9,957 nt of DNA from CAYJEQ01 sp964371155 (GTDB lineage Bacteria > Bacillota > Clostridia > Oscillospirales > Ruminococcaceae): NCBI GenBank assembly GCA_964371155.1, contig CAYJLI010000065.1:1-9957 (forward strand), read 5' to 3'. The position numbers were made by a program, and so were the translations under genes. The first letter of the stretch is position 1. Every line of letters begins with the position of its first letter. Positions 1 to 4,639 of the stretch are shown here, piece by piece. Below the pieces are notes generated by a model. That model was not told where the DNA came from and did not search any database. It saw nothing but the letters and a program-made list of their open reading frames with translations.

Positions 1-31
1 CTACATTATTTTTTGGCTTCGCCTTTCTATT

Positions 32-50
32 TATGGGGCTTTGCCCCATA
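32..50. repeat. 8-bp perfect hairpin, GC-rich
   Basis: TATGGGGC (32-39) and GCCCCATA (43-50) are perfectly complementary around a TTT loop. A second CCCCAT at 51-56 offers an alternative partner for the left arm. There is no T-run directly after it on either strand, so it is unlikely to be a simple intrinsic terminator. It looks like part of a dispersed palindromic repeat. Confidence 0.55.
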
Positions 51-153
51 CCCCATGATTTTTTGAAAAAAATCAAGTAAAACTTTATTTTTCACCATTT
101 ACTCGCTACACAAAATATAAATAATCTCCGTTCCACTCCGATTATTTATCCCT

Positions 154-175
154 CGCAGGGGCGATTTAAATTGCC
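154..175 (+). repeat. Degenerate member of the NGYAGGG hairpin family
   Basis: The bases CGCAGGGGCGATTTAAATTGCC contain the stem GGCGATTT (160-167) with AAATTGCC (168-175), one pair being G-T. It begins with the same G-Y-AGGG lead-in as the better copies at 192-218 and 253-279. As a family member it is an inference from layout, not from extended identity. Confidence 0.35.
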
Positions 176-191
176 GTGTCCGCATTGCCAT

Positions 192-218
192 TGTAGGGGC
201 TGATGCCCACATCAGCCC
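192..218 (+). repeat. Hairpin repeat, TGTAGGG type, forward copy
   Basis: The copy starts TGTAGGG and then forms a perfect 8-bp stem, GGGCTGAT (197-204) with ATCAGCCC (211-218), around the loop GCCCAC. It matches the inverse copy at 253-279 in about 20 of 27 positions, and the stem differences are compensated on both arms. Together the two copies bound an 88-bp unit with terminal TGTAGGG/CCCTACA. Confidence 0.6.
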
Positions 219-252
219 ATTGCTTTTAATTTACATGCTGTGATACCCTTTC

Positions 253-279
253 GGTGCGATGTAGGCATCGCACCCTACA
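253..279 (-). repeat. Hairpin repeat, TGTAGGG type, inverted copy
   Basis: On the minus strand this reads TGTAGGGTGCGATGCC followed by TACATCGCACC. The arms GGTGCGATG (253-261) and CATCGCACC (266-274) pair perfectly over 9 bp. It is the inverted partner of the copy at 192-218. It sits 14-41 bp beyond the stop codon of the minus-strand lipoprotein gene, but lacks a following U-run in that direction, so a role in termination is doubtful. Confidence 0.6.
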
Positions 280-293
280 CTATATAAATAATC

Positions 294-821
294 CTATCCT
301 AAAATCTCAAAATTATTAAAGCTCATATATAGCTCGTTCGAGGGGATGTCAAGGCTTAAAAAATTTCCGCTTTCTTCATCGAGTTTAAGAGTGAACGCCC
401 CGTCTTGCATACTTCCCTCAATCACCACAGCTCCATCAGAAAGCGAAATTTGCACACCGCTATCCTTTGCCGCAGCGTTTATAGCTTCAATAATCATCGT
501 GGTCACTGCGCCTCCGGTCTTTGAAGCAGGATCAAGCTCAAAACTAATGTCATCATAACTGATACTTATCTTGGAATCTGCAAATTTAAAAGAAATATCA
601 TTTAAGCTCTCGGGGGATAAAAACATCACCTCGTATCCACCCAATCCATCTTTTGAAATATTTGCATGAGCTTCAATGTCCTTGTATTTTATCACAGCTC
701 CCGTTGTGAAAGGCTCATCAATTTGTGCTTTTATACGCTCTTCATCAAGGGTTTGCCCCTTAAGGCCGCAGGAAGTAAATAAAAACATGCATATAATAAT
801 TGCCACTATCTTTTTTGCCAC
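294..821 (-). CDS. Small lipoprotein, possible LolA-fold (GerS/YdcC-like)
   Basis: This is a 175-residue predicted membrane-anchored lipoprotein. Residues 3-17 are Lys-Lys followed by a hydrophobic stretch ending LFTS before Cys18, a fair lipobox. The rest alternates short hydrophobic and polar segments, as expected of a beta-rich secreted domain, with no further membrane segment. The start is GTG (819-821); the Shine-Dalgarno AAGGGTGA (826-833) overlaps the nnr stop codon, and only 4 nt separate the genes, so translational coupling is likely. I do not recognise the sequence itself. By position (after acpS and nnr) it resembles the LolA-fold lipoproteins found near acpS or alr in Firmicutes, such as B. 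subtilis YdcC and C. difficile GerS. That functional link is inference. The coding sequence and lipoprotein call are secure. Confidence 0.8.
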   Translation of the reverse strand: MAKKIVAIIICMFLFTSCGLKGQTLDEERIKAQIDEPFTTGAVIKYKDIEAHANISKDGLGGYEVMFLSPESLNDISFKFADSKISISYDDISFELDPASKTGGAVTTMIIEAINAAAKDSGVQISLSDGAVVIEGSMQDGAFTLKLDEESGNFLSLDIPSNELYMSFNNFEILG

Positions 822-825
822 TAAA

Positions 826-2370
826 TCACCCTTCGTTTTGCATTGATAAGAAAATTTCTCCTATCCCATGTTTTAAATCAGATGGTTGCATAGTGTGTGC
901 AGAGAGCTTTTTAGCACAGCTTTTCCCAGCTTCTCCATGAATATATACTGAACTAATCGCCGCAGATTTACAGTCGGCACCCTGTGCTAAAATTCCTGCA
1001 ATCATGCCGGCAAGTAAATCTCCGCTTCCCGCCTTGGACATACCTGAATTTGCTCCACTATAAATAAAGGCAGTTCTATCCTTACTTGCAACCACTGTAT
1101 TTGCGCCCTTTAGCACAACAGTGATTTTAGCACTATAAGCAAGTGCGGACGCAAGCGCAGTAGGGTTTTCCTGCACCGCCGAAACAGTACAACCCAAAAT
1201 TTTAGCGAGCTCGCTGTAATGCGGTGTGATTATCACGGGGCATTTTGCCTCTTTAAGTAGGGAAATTCTGCCAGCAAGCGCATTTATGCCGTCTGCGTCA
1301 ATTACAATGGGCTTAGTCCTGTTGTGCACTAAATGGTGTATCAGCTCATACACACCATGTGATTTGCCAAGACCGCATCCTATGAGCACCACATCGGTGT
1401 CATCACCTAAAAGCTTAGGGGAAGGTAGTCTTATTAAATCGGGGCATCCATCTTCTGTACTATCTATTTGTATGTGGGTAATCTCAGGAATATGCATGGC
1501 GGCATTACTGCAAACGCAGTCACTCGACATCAAGGTAACATACCCAGCACCGCTCCAAAGTGCCCCCTGCGAAGAAAGTACAGCCGCACCGAGATAATTT
1601 TTGCAACCACTGATATTTAGCACCCTGCCAAAGCTATATTTATAGCCATAATTGCTTCTTATGGGGAGAGCATTTATCGCCATTTTTCTATTTATCACAG
1701 AGCAGATATTATAATTACCTTTACGTGCCTTGTTGGGCACTGAAATATCTAAGACCTCGATAACACCGCATGAGGGCACCGAGGTGGGGAGAATGTGGCA
1801 ATGCTTAGCACTGTCGAGTGCGAGGGTGAAATCAGCATGGATATGGCTTTTAGCTGAGCGACCACTGTCCGCCTCTATTCCCGAGGGAATGTCAATTGAA
1901 AAGACTGCCGCCACCGCCGAGTTTATCTTTTCAAACAGCAATCCAATTTCCGCTGTAAGCTCGCCTTTAAATCCAGTGCCATAAACACCATCTACTATTA
2001 TATCAACACACCCGAGTGCCGCCTCTATCTCGCTTTCATTAAACTGTGCAGTGAGTGTTTTTATCCCGAGTGCTTTTACCTCTTCAATTCTTTTCTGGGT
2101 GGCAGAACTTTTAGGATAGCCCTCCACCATTACAACTACCACCTGTGCCCCGGAATTATAGGCGTGAACAGCTGCTACAAGTGCATCACCGCCATTATTA
2201 CCCTTGCCTGCAAAGAATATAATATTCCTCCCAGCAAGCCCCACCTTGTCGAGTATATATTTAAACACACGCTCGCCGGCGTTGTCCATTAAATCCTCTT
2301 TAGAAACTCCGAATTCTTCGCTTTTATCTTCTATCTGCCTCATTTGCAGTGCAGAAACTATTTGTTCCAT
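826..2370 (-). CDS. nnr: Bifunctional NAD(P)H-hydrate epimerase / ADP-dependent dehydratase
   Basis: The enzyme repairs NADHX and NADPHX, hydrated damage products of the nicotinamide cofactors: the N-terminal domain epimerises R to S forms and the C-terminal domain dehydrates the S form using ADP. The 514-residue length fits the fused form. Residues 1-215 are the YjeF N domain, with GKGNNGGD (55-62), DGVYGTGF (127-134) and DIPSGIEADSG (160-170). Residues 230-510 are the ribokinase-like dehydratase, with GCGLGKS (331-337), IDADGINAL (357-365), TPHYSE (382-387), LKGANT (420-425) and AGSGDLLAG (447-455, with the catalytic-type Asp451). Some motifs differ from the commonest forms (TPHYSE for TPHPGE, AGSGD for GGTGD), but key residues remain. 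Shine-Dalgarno AAAGGAG (2379-2385) lies 8 nt before the ATG. It is the second gene of the acpS operon, with a 140-bp gap occupied by a palindromic element. Confidence 0.95.
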   Translation of the reverse strand: MEQIVSALQMRQIEDKSEEFGVSKEDLMDNAGERVFKYILDKVGLAGRNIIFFAGKGNNGGDALVAAVHAYNSGAQVVVVMVEGYPKSSATQKRIEEVKALGIKTLTAQFNESEIEAALGCVDIIVDGVYGTGFKGELTAEIGLLFEKINSAVAAVFSIDIPSGIEADSGRSAKSHIHADFTLALDSAKHCHILPTSVPSCGVIEVLDISVPNKARKGNYNICSVINRKMAINALPIRSNYGYKYSFGRVLNISGCKNYLGAAVLSSQGALWSGAGYVTLMSSDCVCSNAAMHIPEITHIQIDSTEDGCPDLIRLPSPKLLGDDTDVVLIGCGLGKSHGVYELIHHLVHNRTKPIVIDADGINALAGRISLLKEAKCPVIITPHYSELAKILGCTVSAVQENPTALASALAYSAKITVVLKGANTVVASKDRTAFIYSGANSGMSKAGSGDLLAGMIAGILAQGADCKSAAISSVYIHGEAGKSCAKKLSAHTMQPSDLKHGIGEIFLSMQNEG

Positions 2371-2397
2371 AAAGTTTTCTCCTTTAGCAATTATACT

Positions 2398-2409
2398 TAA
2401 TCTCTGTAT
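2398..2409. repeat. Left copy of 12-bp direct repeat flanking the element
   Basis: TTAATCTCTGTA matches TTAATCTCTATA at 2511-2522 in 11 of 12 positions. The right copy is the end of acpS (codons Tyr-Arg-Asp-stop on the minus strand); the left copy would encode the same residues, with TAC instead of TAT for Tyr. The copies abut the proposed element ends, as a target-site duplication would. Confidence 0.5.
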
Positions 2410-2510
2410 GTGGATAATAGCATTGATTTATTTTTGTATGTCCCTCCGCCTATGGCGGAGGGACATACAGGGATAATTTTAACTCTAAATCAATTCTACT
2501 TTCCCACTCA
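2410..2510. mobile_element. Candidate miniature inverted-repeat element (nested palindrome)
   Basis: Two nested inverted repeats share one centre. The outer pair is GTGGATAATAGC-ATTGATTTA (2410-2430) against TAAATCAAT-TCTACTTTCCCAC (2486-2507), about 18 of 22 matching with one gap. The inner pair is TGTATGTCCCTCCGCC (2435-2450) with GGCGGAGGGACATACA (2454-2469), a perfect 16 bp around a TAT loop. It is too short to encode a transposase and is flanked by the 12-bp direct repeat at 2398-2409 and 2511-2522. It lies between acpS and nnr, so it would be transcribed as a strong hairpin in that mRNA. There is no T-run after the stem on the minus strand, so termination is not expected. A role in mRNA processing or stability is possible. 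The mobile origin is inferred from structure alone. Confidence 0.5.
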
Positions 2511-2882
2511 TTAATCTCTATACGCTATTATAAATGCAACTGCCTGCTCCTTAGAGTGGCTGAGTGTGAGCTCAAAGCGAAGACCCTTCTCCTCAGCAAG
2601 TTTAAGCGCCGCACCAGAGAGCTCAATATATGGCTTGCCCATATCGTCACGCAAGGCTGAAATTTCCGAAAGCGAAAAACCTCTAACACCTGTTCCGAGC
2701 GCCTTAGCAAACGCCTCTTTAGCACAAAAATTAGCCGCCGCACTGGGATAGGGGTTTTTCATAGCGTCAAGCAGGCTTATTTCCGCCTTAGAAAAAACTC
2801 TCGCTATAAATCCTTTTTGAGCCATTGCCTTTTTAATTCGCTCTATCTCGATTATATCCGTACCAATTCCGTAAATATACAT
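2511..2882 (-). CDS. acpS: Holo-[acyl-carrier-protein] synthase
   Basis: The enzyme transfers 4'-phosphopantetheine from CoA to a serine of acyl carrier protein, activating it for fatty acid synthesis in the cytoplasm. The 123-residue protein has the usual AcpS length and begins MYIYGIGTDIIEIERI, with Asp9 as the expected Mg-binding residue. The second family motif, FCAKEAFAKALG, spans 52-63 with Glu56. A C-terminal LTLSHSKEQAVAFI segment is also typical. I chose ATG 2880-2882 because AAAAGGTGG (2888-2896) is a good ribosome binding site 5 nt upstream and the protein then aligns with the family; an in-frame ATG 13 codons earlier (2921) has no such support. It is the first gene of the minus-strand operon with nnr. 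Its last codons are duplicated at 2398-2409 beyond the palindromic element. Confidence 0.95.
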   Translation of the reverse strand: MYIYGIGTDIIEIERIKKAMAQKGFIARVFSKAEISLLDAMKNPYPSAAANFCAKEAFAKALGTGVRGFSLSEISALRDDMGKPYIELSGAALKLAEEKGLRFELTLSHSKEQAVAFIIAYRD

Positions 2883-2952
2883 AAAAACCACCTTTTGATA
2901 TAATAATACTATTACTTTCATTTGCTACAAAGCAATAAGAAAGTAGGGATGA

Positions 2953-2980
2953 AATATAATAAACATATTCTAATTATCAA
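2953..2980 (-). promoter_or_regulatory. Possible acpS promoter
   Basis: On the minus strand TTGATA (2975-2980) is followed by a 16-bp spacer and TATATT (2953-2958), which would start transcription roughly 60 nt upstream of the acpS ATG. An inverted repeat TTATCA-AAA-TGATAA (2974-2988) overlaps the -35 box. The region is very AT-rich, so chance matches are likely. Confidence 0.35.
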
Positions 2981-3010
2981 AATGATAAAATGAGCATACT
3001 TTACTTCATT

Positions 3011-3040
3011 CATCTTCCCCACTAAACCGTGGGGAAGATG
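3011..3040. repeat. 12-bp perfect GC-rich palindrome
   Basis: CATCTTCCCCAC (3011-3022) pairs perfectly with GTGGGGAAGATG (3029-3040) around the loop TAAACC. Neither side carries a T-run, and it sits in the divergent gap between acpS and pheS, where no transcript needs to end. It resembles a dispersed hairpin repeat. An 11-bp direct repeat, TTGCTACAAAG, occurs on each side at 2922-2932 and 3088-3098. Confidence 0.55.
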
Positions 3041-3270
3041 CTTATAAAAGCTTATTATAGTATATCATGAGTTATTTAAAGTTGCAATTGCTACAAAGAT
3101 ATGTGGGAGGGAAAAGAATACTAATTTTTGTGTGAAAATGCAATGAACATTAAAACGGGAATCACATATATATTCCACCACACATAGGCGGGGGGAGATA
3201 TATGAAAAGTAATCAGAAGCTTCACGCAAACATACTATTAATGCCAATATGTAAAAGAAAATATCAAAAA
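3041..3270. other. Intergenic stretch upstream of the pheS T-box promoter
   Basis: No convincing protein gene is present. A minus-strand 71-codon frame (3065-3280) lacks a Shine-Dalgarno site and any recognisable motif. The visible structures are a long imperfect hairpin at 3165-3204 and a possible 31-codon ORF starting at 3202. The sequence is otherwise AT-rich and unremarkable. Confidence 0.6.
3165..3204 (+). other. Long imperfect hairpin sequestering a G-rich ribosome-binding-like site
   Basis: CATATATATTCCACC (3165-3179) pairs with GGGGGGAGATATATG (3190-3204) over 15 positions with two mismatches, leaving the loop ACACATAGGC. The right arm contains a G-run resembling a Shine-Dalgarno site and ends in an ATG that opens a 31-codon frame. 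A weak promoter-like pair, TTGTGT (3128-3133) and TAAAAC (3151-3156), lies just upstream. Its function is unknown. Confidence 0.4.
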
Positions 3271-3297
3271 AGCATTGCATTATTAAATTCTTTGTGA
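3202..3297 (+). CDS. Possible 31-residue peptide, unrecognised
   Basis: The frame runs from the ATG at 3202-3204 to a TGA at 3295-3297 and would give a basic peptide starting MKSNQKLHANILLMPICKRK. A G-rich site (3190-3197) sits 4 nt upstream but is locked in the hairpin at 3165-3204. The frame ends inside the putative pheS promoter. No homology is recognised, and a short frame of this size in AT-rich DNA can easily arise by chance. Confidence 0.15.
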   Translation: MKSNQKLHANILLMPICKRKYQKSIALLNSL

Positions 3298-3303
3298 TAA
3301 AAT
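3275..3303 (+). promoter_or_regulatory. Candidate promoter for the T-box/pheST transcript
   Basis: TTGCAT (3275-3280) and TAAAAT (3298-3303) are separated by an ideal 17 bp, which would start transcription near 3310, just ahead of the T-box leader. A second -10-like TATAAT lies at 3313-3318 but has only a weak -35 (TTGTGA, 3292-3297) with a 15-bp spacer. Confidence 0.5.
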
Positions 3304-3319
3304 GTTCCTCGATATAATA

Positions 3320-3552
3320 AAGGCTGAGAAAAAGAGAGTAAGCAGTTTCGTGTTTTTGCAGAGAGGTCGCATTTGCTGTGAGCGACTATAACATGTATGC
3401 CGAAGTTCACTTTAGAGCCACTGTGCTGAAATAGTAGTAGGCATGGTCGTATGTCTGCGTTAAAGATATTAAGCGCCTGCATCTGCAGGAACTTGGGTGG
3501 TACCGCGGAGATTTTCCCTTCGTCCCTGTTTTTGGGGATGATGGGTTTTTTT
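3320..3552 (+). ncRNA. T-box riboswitch, tRNA(Phe)-responsive, upstream of pheS
   Basis: This leader senses uncharged tRNA(Phe) and lets transcription continue into pheST when the tRNA lacks phenylalanine. Visible parts in order: the purine-rich GAGAGTAAGCAG start of Stem I (about 3334-3345); a distal Stem I helix GTCGC/GCGAC (3366-3370, 3382-3386); the specifier region GAAGTTCAC with codon TTC (Phe) at 3406-3408; a Stem III-like helix AGGCAT/ATGTCT (3439-3444, 3451-3456); the T-box core GGGTGGTACCGCGG (3495-3508), whose TGG pairs with the tRNA acceptor end; and an intrinsic terminator at 3516-3552. The specifier agrees with the downstream genes, which strengthens the call. A short palindrome CCTGCA-TC-TGCAGG (3476-3489) precedes the core. 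The exact 5' boundary is uncertain. Confidence 0.93.
3516..3552 (+). terminator. T-box attenuator terminator
   Basis: CCCTTCGTCCC (3516-3526) pairs with GGGGATGATGGG (3534-3545), with one mismatch and wobble pairs, followed by seven T (3546-3552). The left arm lies directly after the T-box core, so it is probably shared with the antiterminator, giving the usual either/or switch. Confidence 0.9.
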
Positions 3553-3581
3553 ATTTTAATTATAAAGGAATGGTCATTTTT

Positions 3582-4601
3582 ATGAAACAAGCACTTGAGA
3601 GTATTCGCCAGGCCGCCACTTTAGAAATAAGTGGAGTGAAAGACACAAAGGCTTTAGATGAGCTTCGTGTAAAGTATCTCGGCAAAAAAGGCGAATTAAC
3701 AGGCATATTAAAGCAGATGGGCGGACTATCGGCTGAAGAAAGACCAATTGTTGGACAGCTTGCCAATGAAATTAAAACCGACATCGAAGGCATGATCGAA
3801 CAAAGAGGGACATCGCTTAAAGGTGATATGCTATCATCACAGCTTATGAGCGAGAAATTAGATGTTACGATGTCTAAACCTCATGCGCCAATGGGCACAA
3901 AGCATCCATTTAGCATTGTTCTCGATGAAATCAAAGAAATATTCTTAGGAATGGGATTTTCAGTTGTGGACGGGCCCGAGGTTGAGTATGACTACTATAA
4001 TTTCGAGGCGCTAAATCTACCAAAAGATCACCCTGCAAGGGACACACAGGATACATTCTATATAACAGAAAATATTCTACTAAGAACACAAACTTCCCCC
4101 GTGCAGATAAGAGAGATGGAAAAGAATAAACCACCTATTAGAGTTATTGCACCTGGTAGGGTTTATCGTTCCGATGCAGTTGATGCTACTCACTCACCAC
4201 TATTCCATCAGATAGAGGGGCTTGTGGTTGATAAAGGCATTACAATGGCAAACCTTAAAGGTACACTTGATACATTTGTAAAAATACTCTACGGTGAAGA
4301 CGCTCAGATTAGATTTAGACCCCACCACTTCCCATTCACAGAGCCATCGGCAGAGGTTGATGTAATGTGCTTTGCATGCCATGGTGAGGGATGCCGCCTG
4401 TGTAAGGGTGAGGGTTGGATAGAAATTTTAGGCTGTGGCATGGTAAATCCAAAGGTACTTTCAATCTGTGGAATTGACCCAGAGGAGTACAGTGGCTTTG
4501 CCTTTGGCATGGGGCTTGAGAGAATGGTAATGCGCAGATATTCGATAGACGATATCAGACTCTTCTTTGAAAATGATTTACGCTTCTTAAAACAGTTTTA
4601 A
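3582..4601 (+). CDS. pheS: Phenylalanine--tRNA ligase, alpha subunit
   Basis: This is the catalytic subunit of the alpha2-beta2 class II synthetase that charges tRNA(Phe). The 339-residue protein has an N-terminal helical (coiled-coil) region at about 1-85. The catalytic domain follows, with motif 1 around GPEVEYDYYNFEALN, motif 2 GRVYRSDAVDATHSPLFHQ, and motif 3 GFAFGMGLERMVM near the C-terminus. A Cys-rich patch, CFACHGEGCRLC, is common in bacterial PheS. I chose the ATG at 3582 because the Shine-Dalgarno AAAGGA (3564-3569) directly abuts the earlier in-frame ATG at 3570, leaving no spacing for that start; the 12-nt spacing to 3582 is somewhat long. It is the first gene of pheST, controlled by the T-box leader. 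Confidence 0.97.
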   Translation: MKQALESIRQAATLEISGVKDTKALDELRVKYLGKKGELTGILKQMGGLSAEERPIVGQLANEIKTDIEGMIEQRGTSLKGDMLSSQLMSEKLDVTMSKPHAPMGTKHPFSIVLDEIKEIFLGMGFSVVDGPEVEYDYYNFEALNLPKDHPARDTQDTFYITENILLRTQTSPVQIREMEKNKPPIRVIAPGRVYRSDAVDATHSPLFHQIEGLVVDKGITMANLKGTLDTFVKILYGEDAQIRFRPHHFPFTEPSAEVDVMCFACHGEGCRLCKGEGWIEILGCGMVNPKVLSICGIDPEEYSGFAFGMGLERMVMRRYSIDDIRLFFENDLRFLKQF

Positions 4602-4639
4602 AATATGAATAGCCATCTGGCGGATAAGGATGAACATTT

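Larger units (their letters stand above)
1..293. other. Gene-free region with several palindromic repeats
   Basis: No credible coding sequence was found on either strand; frames are short and lack ribosome binding sites. The stretch is crowded with short inverted repeats: GGC-TTC-GCC near 15-23, TATGGGGC/GCCCCATA at 32-50, an A/T-rich near-palindrome at about 57-74, and three related hairpins at 160-175, 192-218 and 253-279 that are listed separately. It lies downstream of the minus-strand lipoprotein gene. None of the hairpins is followed by a clear T-run on the minus strand, so I cannot name a terminator for that operon. Confidence 0.7.

Noticed and set aside
1..293. CRISPR array at the repeat-rich left edge
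   Set aside because: The repeats are few, differ in orientation and sequence, and are not evenly spaced by unique spacers of constant length.
1226..1597. Plus-strand 123-codon frame inside nnr
   Set aside because: It is an antisense shadow of nnr, whose motifs are intact in the opposite frame. It has no ribosome binding site of its own.
2435..2469. Inner palindrome between acpS and nnr as an intrinsic terminator
   Set aside because: On the minus strand the stem is followed by an A-run, not a T-run, and no plus-strand gene precedes it. It is better explained as part of the inverted-repeat element.
3065..3280. Minus-strand 71-codon frame with hydrophobic N-terminus
   Set aside because: It has no Shine-Dalgarno site and no recognised motif, and it overlaps the hairpin and promoter region before the T-box. 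It is most simply a chance frame.
3570..3581. Upstream ATG as the pheS start
   Set aside because: The Shine-Dalgarno AAAGGA directly abuts it, leaving no spacing. The ATG at 3582 also gives the usual PheS N-terminus.
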